Positions 1-9,155 of a stretch of 64,000 nucleotides of DNA are shown here, one piece after another. The notes beneath the pieces were generated by a model. It made no database searches and had not been told where the DNA came from. It worked only from the letters and a program-made list of their open reading frames with translations. Numbering within the stretch: the stretch's first letter is position 1; the number at the start of each line of letters is the position of its first letter. The stretch comes from Flavobacteriaceae bacterium YJPT1-3 (GTDB lineage: Bacteria > Bacteroidota > Bacteroidia > Flavobacteriales > Flavobacteriaceae), in the NCBI GenBank assembly GCA_029866965.1, contig CP123444.1, positions 468,501 through 532,500 on the forward strand. The letters are read 5' to 3'. The position numbers and the translations under genes are program-made.

Positions 1-1
1 A

Positions 2-1012
2 GTTTCCTTACTCAGCCTGCTGGGTCTTTTCGTTTTTGGGAAAAATATTAATGGAGCCACCAGTTGGTATGCTTTTGGCGGAGTCAGCCTGCAACCCAGT
101 GAATTTGCAAAAGCCGCAACCGCCCTTGCCCTGGCGAAATACCTCAGCGACCTACAAACCAACATCAAAAGTTTTAAAGATCAACTCCGAGCCTTTCTAA
201 TTATCGCTCTCCCCGCTTTGATCATCATCCCTCAACCGGACCCCGGCAGTGCCTTGGTCTACGCCGCATTTTTCTTTCCTTTATATCGGGAAGGCTTGGC
301 GGGGGTGTATCTTTTTGTTGGAGTTGGCGCCGCTGTGCTGTTCGTCTTGACCTTGATCTTTGGACCCTTGGCCATAGCGGCGGGAGTTGCCTTATTATCA
401 CTCCTATTGTTTGTAAAGAATAGAAAACGGCGTCCGTCGAAACTGGCTCATCTTGCCATTCCTATGGTTTGTGCGCTATTTGCCTTTTCGGTCAACTTTG
501 TATTTGAAAATGTCTTTGAGCAAAGGCATCGCGACCGTTTTAATATAGTTCTAGGAAAGGAAGTCGATACCAAGAGCATTGGCTACAATACCTATCAATC
601 AGAAATTGCCATTGGTAACGGCGGCTGGACCGGAAAAGGATTTCTAAATGGTACACAGACCAAGGGAAACTTTGTACCGGAACAACCTACGGACTATATT
701 TTTAGCACCGTGGGTGAGGAATGGGGCTTTCTGGGAAGTGCTCTAGTCATAGTCCTCTTTGTCATCCTGCTACTGCGCATCATACAATTGGCTGAAAAGC
801 AGAAAAAAACGTTCAACCGGGTCTATGGTTACAGTGTTGCGGGTATTCTTTTTATCCATTTCCTGATTAATGTGGGTATGGTGACCGGAATCTTTCCCAC
901 CATTGGCATCCCCCTGCCTTTCTTTAGCTACGGAGGCTCCTCCCTTTGGGGCTTTACCGTACTACTGTTTATTTTCATCAAATTGGATGGCAATCGCCTA
1001 AATGAGTGGTAG
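2..1012 (+). CDS. rodA: Rod shape-determining protein RodA (5' partial)
   Basis: SEDS-family peptidoglycan glycosyltransferase of the elongasome, an inner-membrane protein that polymerises lipid II with a partner class B PBP. The reading frame is open from base 2, so the start lies outside the window and about 336 residues are visible. It is very hydrophobic and carries SEDS hallmarks: LQPSEFAK near the visible N-terminus, PQPDPGSALV, a periplasmic loop with FVPEQPTDYIFSTVGEEWGFLG, and the terminal PLPFFSYGGSS motif followed by the tail KLDGNRLNEW. RodA rather than FtsW is favoured by the PDPGSALVY loop and the short C-terminus; I infer this from family knowledge. The last 14 codons have a synonymous second copy at 2949-2993. 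Confidence 0.93.
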   Translation, partial: VSLLSLLGLFVFGKNINGATSWYAFGGVSLQPSEFAKAATALALAKYLSDLQTNIKSFKDQLRAFLIIALPALIIIPQPDPGSALVYAAFFFPLYREGLAGVYLFVGVGAAVLFVLTLIFGPLAIAAGVALLSLLLFVKNRKRRPSKLAHLAIPMVCALFAFSVNFVFENVFEQRHRDRFNIVLGKEVDTKSIGYNTYQSEIAIGNGGWTGKGFLNGTQTKGNFVPEQPTDYIFSTVGEEWGFLGSALVIVLFVILLLRIIQLAEKQKKTFNRVYGYSVAGILFIHFLINVGMVTGIFPTIGIPLPFFSYGGSSLWGFTVLLFIFIKLDGNRLNEW

Positions 1013-1032
1013 AATTCATCTTCTATTTTTTA

Positions 1033-1102
1033 CGCTTTCGCGAAATTGAGCAACGCCAGACCTGCCTGCCTATTAGCACACAGACAGGTTTACGATTAGC
1101 GG
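1033..1102 (+). repeat. Composite repeat, intergenic copy
   Basis: Begins with a degenerate copy of the window-wide palindrome (GCTTTCGCGAAATT), continues into AGACCTGCCTGCC and, after a spacer, AGGTTTACGATTAGCGG. The same ordered blocks occur inside the glycosyltransferase gene at 47614. ACCTGCCTG and CAGACAGGT within this copy can pair as an imperfect hairpin. It lies between rodA and the exported-protein gene. Confidence 0.6.
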
Positions 1103-1199
1103 CAAATCCTAATTTGCATCGCGTTTGTATAAAAACTATATTCGCAATCTTTAACGTCTTATTAACAAAAGAAGGCGAAGAACCTCAAATCATCAACTT

Positions 1200-2894
1200 A
1201 TGAAAATGACTCGATTCCTACTACTTCTGGCAGTAGCGCTCACACCAACTGCGCATGGCCTGGCGCAAAAGTCAAAAGGCACTAGTGTAACCATCCCAAA
1301 AATCAGTTATCCGGAGTACCCAACACCTGACAATGTAGAAACCTATATGGTTGCCATTGTCAACAAGGAAGGTCAAGCCCTGCCGTTTTCGGAGCAGGAA
1401 TTGCAAGATGAAGTACAATTTGAAAACTTTAAAGCGGTCGCTGAAGAGGAAAGTCCTGACCTATTTATCGCCTTACAAGGCCTCCAGATTGAAGATATTG
1501 ACGTTACCGTAAAACGAAGCAAGGCCAAGGAGCGCTTTTACCTGAGTATGTTGCCTAAGGAAGGCGCCGTGATTGGTATTCTCACGATGGCTCATGGTGA
1601 AAGTGTTCACTACAACACCTTAGCCATAACCCCAAGAACTACAGCCGATCAGCAAGTGATTCCTGAGACCTTGGAGTTTGACTTTGACGAAGCAGAACAG
1701 TATTTAGAAATTAGTGCTGATGAAAGTCAATTCAAAGGCACTCCTGCCCTGGTTGAGGCCTACACTAAACAAGTCTTGGGCCCTGACTTTGTAAACACAA
1801 GATTGGCTCCCTACCTCTATGAACTTTACGACACACGCGCGGAGACTTATGCAGAGCGATTGTATTACATTAAGGACAAGAAGAATGACGAGCTTAGCGA
1901 AGAGACGGAACAACAGCTCGAAGCCCTGGAAGCCCTGTCACAGTCTCTATCTAAAGAAGACATTACCAATGGCGCTTCAGTCTTAGATGCACAGGTTATT
2001 TATTGGAAAGGACTACTCAGCAGCTACCCAGAGGATAGCAAATCACACCGCGACGTTCGCTGGGGAATTTTGAAAAATCTCTATTATCTCGCTTTGGCCC
2101 AAGGTAAACTCAACGATGCCGTAAACTATCATAACCAAATCGACGAATTGGATATCAATGGGCTGTCTACTGGTTTATTCAAGGCAGAACACAATAGTAA
2201 GGTGGCCGTTCTAGAGAAAAATTTTGATCTCAACACTGGAACTAAGATTGTTCCCGAAAGTTTTGAAAAGGACGAAATGATGAAAAGCTTGGAGGCACGG
2301 GAAGAGGCCTTTGCGAACAATATCGAAAAGAAAGAAGGACTCATCATCACTACGGAAGGTGAAAAATTGGAAGGACTAATTACGCTGTCATTTATTCTTC
2401 CGCCTTCTGATGAGCCCGGTACGATGATCAATCTGGATGGTGATCAAACCGCTAAGATTGTTTATTTAACTTATGAAAATGACAAGGGCAAAACGAAAAC
2501 CAAAGGATATAAGGCAAGAAAAGTGCAACGCGTCGAAGTTGACGGAAAAGTATTTGCACCAGTCAACCCGGCCGCAGACGAATTGGATACCGCAGTCAAC
2601 ATTGCTAATTTGAGCTTTAATAATACTGTCTTTATGCAGGAAGTACATACTACCGATGCTGTCATCCTATATAAAGATTTGACCAAGCCAGACGCTTATT
2701 TCTTTAAGTTTCCCGAAGACAAAAAGGCTGCTCAACTGGAGGAGAACTTCGGTGGTAATTTCAATGAGGTGACCGCAGAAACCTTTAGTGCTTGTCCAGA
2801 ACTTTCTGAGCGTATCGCAAATGGTGAATTTCAATCGAACGAAGCCGATCTAATTAAAATCGTAGACGCCTTTAATACTTGTCAATCCAACTAA
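1200..2894 (+). CDS. Exported protein of unknown function
   Basis: A 564-residue protein that I do not recognise. It begins with a clear Sec signal peptide (hydrophobic stretch to about residue 22, then GLAQK), so it should be periplasmic or surface exposed. An ATG at 1206 is a possible alternative start. The body is acidic and lysine/glutamate rich, with a central helical region around residues 200-300 and a later basic segment (KGKTKTKGYKARKVQRVEV) that looks like a beta-rich domain. No lipobox or membrane anchor is seen. It sits alone between rodA and a silent duplicate of the rodA tail, and is followed by a strong hairpin at 2920, so it is probably a one-gene unit. The flanking duplication suggests it arrived by insertion. 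Confidence 0.75.
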   Translation: MKMTRFLLLLAVALTPTAHGLAQKSKGTSVTIPKISYPEYPTPDNVETYMVAIVNKEGQALPFSEQELQDEVQFENFKAVAEEESPDLFIALQGLQIEDIDVTVKRSKAKERFYLSMLPKEGAVIGILTMAHGESVHYNTLAITPRTTADQQVIPETLEFDFDEAEQYLEISADESQFKGTPALVEAYTKQVLGPDFVNTRLAPYLYELYDTRAETYAERLYYIKDKKNDELSEETEQQLEALEALSQSLSKEDITNGASVLDAQVIYWKGLLSSYPEDSKSHRDVRWGILKNLYYLALAQGKLNDAVNYHNQIDELDINGLSTGLFKAEHNSKVAVLEKNFDLNTGTKIVPESFEKDEMMKSLEAREEAFANNIEKKEGLIITTEGEKLEGLITLSFILPPSDEPGTMINLDGDQTAKIVYLTYENDKGKTKTKGYKARKVQRVEVDGKVFAPVNPAADELDTAVNIANLSFNNTVFMQEVHTTDAVILYKDLTKPDAYFFKFPEDKKAAQLEENFGGNFNEVTAETFSACPELSERIANGEFQSNEADLIKIVDAFNTCQSN

Positions 2895-2919
2895 TCGTCA
2901 ACTAGACGAAGATTATTCT

Positions 2920-2951
2920 AAAAGCCATGAATTTCATTTTTCATGGCTTTT
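2920..2951 (+). terminator. Rho-independent terminator hairpin
   Basis: AAAAGCCATGAA pairs with TTCATGGCTTTT across an 8-nt loop, 26 bp after the stop of the exported-protein gene. The A-run on the left and T-run on the right would let it work in both directions, including for the convergent nuclease gene. Confidence 0.75.
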
Positions 2952-2993
2952 ATCTTTATCAAACTTGACGGAAACCGATTGAATGAATGGTAA
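2949..2993 (+). pseudogene. Silent copy of the rodA 3' end
   Basis: Reads FIFIKLDGNRLNEW then stop, identical in protein to the last 14 residues of RodA at 968-1012. By my alignment 33 of 45 bases match and all 10 differing codons, including the stop (TAG/TAA), are synonymous. It has no start and follows directly on a terminator arm, so it is not expressed as a protein. It abuts the convergent nuclease gene, the place where a rodA 3' end would lie if the intervening 1.9 kb were absent. Confidence 0.8.
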
Positions 2994-2999
2994 GTCGAT

Positions 3000-3797
3000 C
3001 TACTTCCAATAAGTAGATGACCGTTCCAGTTGTTGCTCCAAATCATCATCCATCTGTGCGAAAAAGTCAATACCGGTAAGTTCCTCTATTTCATCAACCG
3101 AGACTACAAAGGCTGATAACGGCTGATTACTTTCCTGATGATCGATCAAAAATGCCACCATCCGGGGATTGGACTCCTGCGGATTCAATATGATTTTATA
3201 ATACTGTTCAGGCACATCTACACCCTCTTCCCCTATTTCTTCTAGTCCGCCGGTCAATACGCCCCCGGTAACCACAAAGAGCTTCTTGTACTTTCTAGCC
3301 CATCTTCTGGTCTGAATTTCCAGCCGGTTCCAGATCCCTGCATTAAAGTCGTTACGCTGCGGACTGATATTGCTCGTCAGGAAGGTCTCATCATAAGCTT
3401 CCTTTGAAAAACGTCTGTCTCCCGCCGGACATAAATGGCCTCGGTCATAGCCGGAATTTTTGTAATTCCGCCAATGCGCGGCACCACTTGGGACGGCCAA
3501 GTCAACCTCAAAATAGGGCCGCTTGCGATCCTCATCAGAAAGGTGCTCCCGGCGTAACTCATAAGCCACCCACTCTGCCTGCTCATGAGGCTCACTATAA
3601 GACAACGAATAGTACTCGTGATGAACAATCTGCCCTGTTGTGGAGCTTGGCAACCAGGTCGTATGGGTCGTAGATTTGAGGATTTTCCCTTCTTCGATTA
3701 AGGGCTGGCGCTCACGTTGATCCAGATAACGCTCTGCCCAATAAATCAAGAGCACTGCGATGAGCATAAAGAGAGGGTATAGATATTTACGAGACAT
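3000..3797 (-). CDS. DNA/RNA non-specific endonuclease (NucA/EndoG type)
   Basis: A 265-residue beta-beta-alpha-metal nuclease that cleaves DNA and RNA with a divalent cation. The DRGH signature is at residues 118-121 (His121 the likely general base) within YDRGHLCPAGDR, followed by the metal-site region QRNDFNAGIWNRLE at 147-160, where an Asn coordinates the metal. A single hydrophobic segment at residues 6-20 is either an uncleaved anchor or signal peptide, so the nuclease faces the periplasm or exterior. The stop is 2 bp from the ATP-transporter permease start side (3800), suggesting cotranscription with the upstream permease gene. No inhibitor gene is adjacent, consistent with an exported enzyme for nucleic-acid scavenging. 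Confidence 0.9.
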   Translation of the reverse strand: MSRKYLYPLFMLIAVLLIYWAERYLDQRERQPLIEEGKILKSTTHTTWLPSSTTGQIVHHEYYSLSYSEPHEQAEWVAYELRREHLSDEDRKRPYFEVDLAVPSGAAHWRNYKNSGYDRGHLCPAGDRRFSKEAYDETFLTSNISPQRNDFNAGIWNRLEIQTRRWARKYKKLFVVTGGVLTGGLEEIGEEGVDVPEQYYKIILNPQESNPRMVAFLIDHQESNQPLSAFVVSVDEIEELTGIDFFAQMDDDLEQQLERSSTYWK

Positions 3798-3799
3798 GA

Positions 3800-4897
3800 C
3801 TAGTTTTTTACATCCAAAGCATCGCGTAACGCATTACCGATCAGCATAAAGGCCATTACCAGGATCATGATCGCCAGGCCGGGAATGATGGCTAGATACG
3901 GCTTCCCCAGGATGATATAGGAGTAATGATCTTTGATCATGGCTCCCCAACTGGGCGTTGGTGGCTGGGCTCCGATACCCAAAAAACTAAGGCCGCTTTC
4001 AATAAGAATGGCCGAGGCAAAATTGGCAGCCGCGATCACAATAACCGGTGCCATGACATTGGGGAGTATGTGTCGTTTGATAATCCTAAAGTCGGTAAAC
4101 CCCAAAGCTCGTGCCGCGGTAACGTATTGAAGCTGTTTGACCCCCATCACCTGCCCGCGTACTACCCGTGCTACTTCTACCCACATGGTTAGACCCACCG
4201 CGATAAATACCTGCCAAAAGCCCTTCCCAAGGGCTAGAGTAATGGCAATGACGAGTAGTAAGGTGGGAATCGACCAGGTCACATTGATGATCCACATAAT
4301 CAGGGCATCAACTTTTCCACCAAAGTAACCGGCAGCCGCTCCAAGCGTAATTCCAATAAGCAAGGAGATCAATACGGCAACAAACCCGATGCTGAATGAT
4401 ATACGTGCCCCGATCAGCATTCTACTCAGGAGATCACGACCGTACTTGTCTGTTCCTAATATAAAATGACGTTGCTGTACCTGTGCTTTCGCGAAAGCGA
4501 TATCCCCACCATAAACTGATAATGGGACGCTTTTTTGAACTTCCTCATCGACAGCATTGAAGGGAATATAATTCAGCTGATCACCATCGATGGTGTACGA
4601 TTCGATCGGTATCTCTGTGGCACTATCCCTATCGCCAAAAAAGAAAGACTGCAAAAAAGATTCTTCTGTTTCAACAGCACCGGGAACCCGCAACATCAGT
4701 ACTTCAAAACCGGGCGGCTTCGAATGGATAGACAAGTGCATTTGATTAGCATTTTGAGAGTCATCCGGAGCCAGAGCGTAGGCAAATAAGGCTAGAAATC
4801 CACACAATACGATGACGCTCAAACTCAAAACGCCCCAAAAATTTCGTTTGAACTTTTGGAGCGCTTGTCCGGTGAGTGAACGCGGCGTCTGAGCCAT
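3800..4897 (-). CDS. ABC transporter permease, DppC/OppC type
   Basis: Inner-membrane permease of a peptide/nickel-type ABC importer (365 residues). It has the N-terminal OppC-type TM segment at about residues 20-45, a long periplasmic insertion, then a MetI-type core with five or so TM helices. The EAA loop that contacts the ATPase is visible as ARALGFTDFRIIKRHILPNVMAPV, and the C-terminus has the typical GLSFLGIGAQPPTPSWGAMI. A perfect copy of the GCTTTCGCGAAAGC palindrome encodes AFAKA in the insertion. The partner permease, ATPases and binding protein are not adjacent, so the full transporter must be encoded elsewhere. Five bases separate it from the S41 protease upstream. Confidence 0.9.
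   Translation of the reverse strand: MAQTPRSLTGQALQKFKRNFWGVLSLSVIVLCGFLALFAYALAPDDSQNANQMHLSIHSKPPGFEVLMLRVPGAVETEESFLQSFFFGDRDSATEIPIESYTIDGDQLNYIPFNAVDEEVQKSVPLSVYGGDIAFAKAQVQQRHFILGTDKYGRDLLSRMLIGARISFSIGFVAVLISLLIGITLGAAAGYFGGKVDALIMWIINVTWSIPTLLLVIAITLALGKGFWQVFIAVGLTMWVEVARVVRGQVMGVKQLQYVTAARALGFTDFRIIKRHILPNVMAPVIVIAAANFASAILIESGLSFLGIGAQPPTPSWGAMIKDHYSYIILGKPYLAIIPGLAIMILVMAFMLIGNALRDALDVKN
4485..4498. repeat. Palindrome GCTTTCGCGAAAGC, exact copy
   Basis: Inside the DppC/OppC-type gene, read on the minus strand as Ala-Phe-Ala-Lys-Ala. Confidence 0.9.
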
Positions 4898-4902
4898 AAA
4901 GA

Positions 4903-7062
4903 TTAATCCTTAACAGCGGCTAGCTCGCGTCTACGAATATTATTCAACTTCATATCTTCCAATACATTGATCGCTTCTTCAATGTACACATCTTGAGCCA
5001 GGTCTTCGTGCCAACGCTCGCGCTTTTCTTTTAAAATGGTATCATTGGCAAACAACGCTTCTTCGTGGCTTAATGATTTAAAGGTTAAGCTGGAATTATA
5101 ATCTTCCAGGGCTTTAAAGCGTTCGGCTTCAGCGTCGTTCTTTTCCAGTCTGGCTTTATACCCTGACCAACTTAGCGGCCATATCGATTCGTCACGCTTT
5201 TTTCTTATCCATTGAGCGTACTCATCGATCAATTGCAATTGACTGTTCTGAGCCATACGGGCTTTACTGTTGGCAATATTTTCTTTAAAGTCAATGTATC
5301 CGTCCCATTTTTTATAGTCGGCTTTCGCGATCTTATCCCAGGGAAGCGGATCATTGAGATCACGCTCGCCAACGTCTACATAGCTATAACGATCTGGAAC
5401 CACCACATCGCTCTTCACTCCTTCCAATTGGGTGGATCCTCCGTTGATACGATAAAACTTCTGGGTCGTGATCTTCAAGGCTCCCATATCCCCAAAATCA
5501 GTATTACGGGCGGCCATATTGAGATCGACCACATTTTGAACAGTTCCTTTACCGTAAGTTTGTTTGCTTCCTATGATGATGGCACGCTCGTAATCCTGCA
5601 TGGCTGCTGCCAGAATTTCACTGGCGGAGGCAGATATTTCGTTAACTAAAATCACCAGAGGACCATCCCATAAAATAGAATCATCACGGTCGCTCAACAC
5701 TTGCCCGTCTTCCCCATTGGAGCGTACCTGTACCACTGGACCTTCTTTGATGAATAAGCCGGCGATATCAACCACGGTCTTCAACGAACCCCCTCCATTA
5801 TTTCTTAAGTCAAGCACCAGACCTTCTACACCTTGCTCTTTTAAACGAATGATCTCATCACGTACGTCTGAAGCGGCATTACGCTCCTTGTAATCCTGCA
5901 TATCGAAATAAAACTTAGGCAGATTAATCACTCCGAATTTGCGATCTTCTTTATCAAGTACAGCTGTTTTAGCATAGGTCTCTTCCAATTCCACCACATC
6001 ACGAGTGATGACGATATTCTCTACAGAGCCATCAATTTTCTTCTTTACATTCAAGGTGACCTTAGTTCCTTTCGGACCTTTGATCAATTTGATAGCGTCC
6101 TCCAGACGCATCCCTACGATAGGCGTCGCCATGGTCTCATCTTCTTGAGCGACTTTAAGGATAATATCGCCTTCTTCCAGCTCTTCCCCTCTCCAGGCCG
6201 GACCACCGGAAATGATCTCAGTCACATGGATTTCTCCGCTCTTTTTCTGAAGTCGGGCGCCAATCCCCTCAAATTGACCACTGATCTGAAGATCAAAACG
6301 GTCTTTATCGAGTGGTGCCAGGTAATAAGAATGAGGATCAAACTCCATGACAATGGCGTTGATGTAGACTGAAAAATAGTCCTTGCGCTGAAGATCCTCA
6401 GTAAACTCGAAGTATTCTTCCATGGCATCTTTGGTAATCTCTCGAGCCTCTTCTTCTAATTCAGCTAAGGATTTCTCTTCGACCTCTTCTCCTTCTTCTA
6501 ATTTTTTATTCTGCTCTTCGACCTTGTCGTATAGCGTGGCCAGCGTACTTAATTTCAACTGCTTTCTCCAACGCTCCTTGAGTTCGCGTTTATTCTTTAC
6601 AAAATCAAGCTCTTCATAATCGGTATTCAATTCTTCCTCTTGATCCAGATCAAAGGGTTCACGCAGTACTTCCTGATAGATTTCCTGGGCATCAGCGATA
6701 CGCTGCAGCATACGCTCGTGGGCCATATCAAAAAAGGTAATCTCTTTATTAGCGATCTGTTCGTCGATCTGATCCTTGTACTTTGCGAATTCTTTAATGT
6801 CACTTTCTAAAAAGTACCGTTTAGCAGGATCTAAAGCCGCTATAAATTCTTCGAATACTTGTTCCGAAAAATCATCATTAACTTCTTTGGCATCGTAGTG
6901 GTAACGGTCGAGTACGTAGGTAATTAAATCGACCAGTAGCTTGTCTTTATCAGGATTGTCAAAGCTTTTGGTGGTAAAGCTGCAGGAGGCAGCCGCAAAC
7001 AAAGCGATGAGCACAAGTACTTTCAAATTTCTTTTCATAGTCATTACAATAGTGTTCTTCAT
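4903..7062 (-). CDS. Carboxy-terminal processing protease (Prc/Tsp, S41A)
   Basis: Tail-specific periplasmic protease of 719 residues, close to E. coli Prc in architecture. It has a lipoprotein-like signal (AAASCSF, Cys27), a helical N-terminal domain, a PDZ domain at about 255-345, the S41 catalytic domain at about 370-550, and a C-terminal DUF3340-type helical region. The Ser-Lys dyad is visible: NEISASASE places Ser479 and QTYGKGTVQ places Lys505, by alignment with the Prc motifs. Starts at 7044 (MTMKRN) or 7038 (MKRN) are also possible and would give a more typical signal peptide. The family degrades misfolded or C-terminally marked envelope proteins and trims peptidoglycan hydrolases. 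It leads the minus-strand run with the permease and nuclease. Confidence 0.94.
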   Translation of the reverse strand: MKNTIVMTMKRNLKVLVLIALFAAASCSFTTKSFDNPDKDKLLVDLITYVLDRYHYDAKEVNDDFSEQVFEEFIAALDPAKRYFLESDIKEFAKYKDQIDEQIANKEITFFDMAHERMLQRIADAQEIYQEVLREPFDLDQEEELNTDYEELDFVKNKRELKERWRKQLKLSTLATLYDKVEEQNKKLEEGEEVEEKSLAELEEEAREITKDAMEEYFEFTEDLQRKDYFSVYINAIVMEFDPHSYYLAPLDKDRFDLQISGQFEGIGARLQKKSGEIHVTEIISGGPAWRGEELEEGDIILKVAQEDETMATPIVGMRLEDAIKLIKGPKGTKVTLNVKKKIDGSVENIVITRDVVELEETYAKTAVLDKEDRKFGVINLPKFYFDMQDYKERNAASDVRDEIIRLKEQGVEGLVLDLRNNGGGSLKTVVDIAGLFIKEGPVVQVRSNGEDGQVLSDRDDSILWDGPLVILVNEISASASEILAAAMQDYERAIIIGSKQTYGKGTVQNVVDLNMAARNTDFGDMGALKITTQKFYRINGGSTQLEGVKSDVVVPDRYSYVDVGERDLNDPLPWDKIAKADYKKWDGYIDFKENIANSKARMAQNSQLQLIDEYAQWIRKKRDESIWPLSWSGYKARLEKNDAEAERFKALEDYNSSLTFKSLSHEEALFANDTILKEKRERWHEDLAQDVYIEEAINVLEDMKLNNIRRRELAAVKD

Positions 7063-7186
7063 CTAACGTACAAACTACATAAAAAACTGTGCCAGCTTTA
7101 AAAATTGTAGCTAATAATTTGTTAAACCAGAAAAACGGGCTAAGGCGTCTAATTTACGTAATTTTAGCTGGAATCAAATTACTGCT

Positions 7187-7963
7187 ATGACAAACAAAAA
7201 ACCATTGATTCTGGTCACCAATGATGACGGAATTACCGCTCCTGGAATACGCGCCTTGATTGAGGTCATGAAAACCCTGGGAGATGTGGTGGTCGTGGCT
7301 CCGGACAGTCCGCAAAGCGGAATGGGTCACGCTATTACGATCAATGACACTATATACTGCGACCCGGTCACCTTGCACAAGGATCAGGATCATAAAGAAT
7401 ACAGCTGCTCAGGCACTCCTGCCGACTGCGTCAAACTAGGTACTCAGGAGATCATTCATCGCAAACCAGATCTCTGTGTTAGCGGCATCAACCACGGTTC
7501 CAACTCATCGATCAACGTGATTTATAGCGGAACCATGAGTGCTGCGGTTGAAGCGGGTGTGGAGGGGATTCCGGCTATTGGATTCTCCTTACTGGATTAT
7601 TCGCTGGACGCCGACTTTGAGCCGACTAAAAAATTTGTAAAACAAATTACTCAGAGCGTGTTGGAACACGGCCTACCCAAGGGTGTGGTGCTCAATGTCA
7701 ACATCCCTAAATTGAAGGAAAAAGAGATTAAAGGTATCAAGATTTGTCGACAGGCCAGAGCGCATTGGTCAGAAGATTTTGACAAAAGGCAAAATCCTCA
7801 GGGAAGAAATTACTACTGGCTGACGGGAAAATTCATCAATGAAGATCGCGGGGAAGATACCGATGAATGGGCCTTGAGTAATGGCTATGTTTCGGTGGTT
7901 CCAATACAGTTCGATCTGACCGCACATCATGCCATCCAGGACCTCAACAGCAGAGACTGGTAA
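7187..7963 (+). CDS. surE: 5'/3'-nucleotidase SurE
   Basis: Metal-dependent phosphatase acting on nucleoside 5'- and 3'-monophosphates (258 residues, normal size). The acidic metal site is at residues 12-14 in TNDDG, with VAPDSPQSGMG at about 40-50 and the SGINHGSN motif near residue 105. The ATG at 7187 directly precedes the core beta strand, so the start is firm. Divergent from the S41 protease and first gene of a plus-strand run with lpxB. Cytosolic, with a proposed housekeeping or stress role in nucleotide salvage. Confidence 0.96.
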   Translation: MTNKKPLILVTNDDGITAPGIRALIEVMKTLGDVVVVAPDSPQSGMGHAITINDTIYCDPVTLHKDQDHKEYSCSGTPADCVKLGTQEIIHRKPDLCVSGINHGSNSSINVIYSGTMSAAVEAGVEGIPAIGFSLLDYSLDADFEPTKKFVKQITQSVLEHGLPKGVVLNVNIPKLKEKEIKGIKICRQARAHWSEDFDKRQNPQGRNYYWLTGKFINEDRGEDTDEWALSNGYVSVVPIQFDLTAHHAIQDLNSRDW

Positions 7964-8021
7964 ACGGACTTTAAACGAATGGATTACGCAACCTTTTTAA
8001 GAAAACTGTATCTTATACATT

Positions 8022-9155
8022 ATGAAGTACTACATCATCGCAGGAGAAGCAAGTGGTGATCTGCATGGCGCCAATTTGATGAAGGCCTTAGGCGAGGAAG
8101 ATCCGGAGGCTGAATTTCGCGTTTGGGGTGGAGACCTTATGGAAAAGGCAGGAGGCCAGATAGTCAAGCACTATCGGGATTTAGCTTTTATGGGCTTTAC
8201 CGAGGTGATCATGAATTTGAGGACCATTATTAAGAACATCTCCTTTTGTAAGGAAGACATCGAAAAATTCAATCCCGACGCGCTTATCCTTCTTGATTAT
8301 CCCGGCTTCAATCTGCGTATAGCCAAATGGGCAAAGAAGCAAGGAATCCCAGTGCATTACTACATCTCTCCGCAAATCTGGGCCTGGAAAGAAAGTCGGA
8401 TCAAGGCCATCAAGCGCGATGTTGATCATATGTACGTTATTTTACCTTTTGAGAAGGATTTCTACGAAAAGAAACACAACTTCCCGGTCCATTTTGTGGG
8501 TCACCCCTTGATCGATGCCATCAATGATCGCGAGCAGATCCTTCCGGAAGACTTCCGGGCTGAATTTGATCTGAATGATCAACCCCTCATTGCACTGCTT
8601 CCCGGCAGCCGAAAGCAAGAGATTGAAAAAATGCTCAGTGTCATGCTGACCGTGGTGGATGAATTTCCGGAGCATCAATTCGTAGTCGCCGGAGCCCCGA
8701 GTCAGGATCCCGCTTTTTACGAAAACATCATGAAAGACAGTAAGGCTAAGCTGGTCATGAATCGCACTTACGATCTACTGAGTCTTTCAAGCGCAGCTTT
8801 AGTAACCTCAGGAACCGCTACTCTAGAAACAGCCTTGTTTAAAGTACCCGAAGTGGTGTGCTATAAAGGCGGTAAAATATCTTACCACATTGCCAAGCGG
8901 CTTATTAATCTCGACTTTATTAGTCTGGTCAACCTCATCATGGAGAAAGAGGTGGTTCGCGAACTTATTCAAGATGATTTTAATACTTTTAATCTCAAGA
9001 AGAGTTTAGAACACATTATGGATGGATATCAACGTGCAGTGCTATTTTTGGCCTATTACGACCTGGAGAAACGTCTAGGCGGGCCGGGCGCTAGCCAGAA
9101 AACGGCACAATTGATCGCCTCCGCTACCGCTCAGCAAAAACGCATGCATGGCTAG
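8022..9155 (+). CDS. lpxB: Lipid-A-disaccharide synthase
   Basis: GT19 glycosyltransferase that joins UDP-2,3-diacylglucosamine and lipid X to form the lipid A disaccharide at the inner face of the cytoplasmic membrane. The 377-residue length is normal. Visible signatures are IAGEASGDLHGANLM at the start, YYISPQIWAWKESR, and the nucleotide-sugar site LLPGSRKQEIEKML, followed by TSGTATLETAL. It overlaps the next gene by 8 bp, so the two are translationally coupled. Another lipid A gene in the window is the PagL-like deacylase at 49017. Confidence 0.97.
   Translation: MKYYIIAGEASGDLHGANLMKALGEEDPEAEFRVWGGDLMEKAGGQIVKHYRDLAFMGFTEVIMNLRTIIKNISFCKEDIEKFNPDALILLDYPGFNLRIAKWAKKQGIPVHYYISPQIWAWKESRIKAIKRDVDHMYVILPFEKDFYEKKHNFPVHFVGHPLIDAINDREQILPEDFRAEFDLNDQPLIALLPGSRKQEIEKMLSVMLTVVDEFPEHQFVVAGAPSQDPAFYENIMKDSKAKLVMNRTYDLLSLSSAALVTSGTATLETALFKVPEVVCYKGGKISYHIAKRLINLDFISLVNLIMEKEVVRELIQDDFNTFNLKKSLEHIMDGYQRAVLFLAYYDLEKRLGGPGASQKTAQLIASATAQQKRMHG

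Noticed and set aside
1006..1203. Short open frame of 65 codons overlapping the rodA end
   Set aside because: Composition is unlike neighbours, it runs through the composite repeat and has no recognisable domain; treated as intergenic.
5212..5649. Long open frame opposite the S41 protease gene
   Set aside because: Lies wholly antisense within a well-supported protease gene and has no domain.
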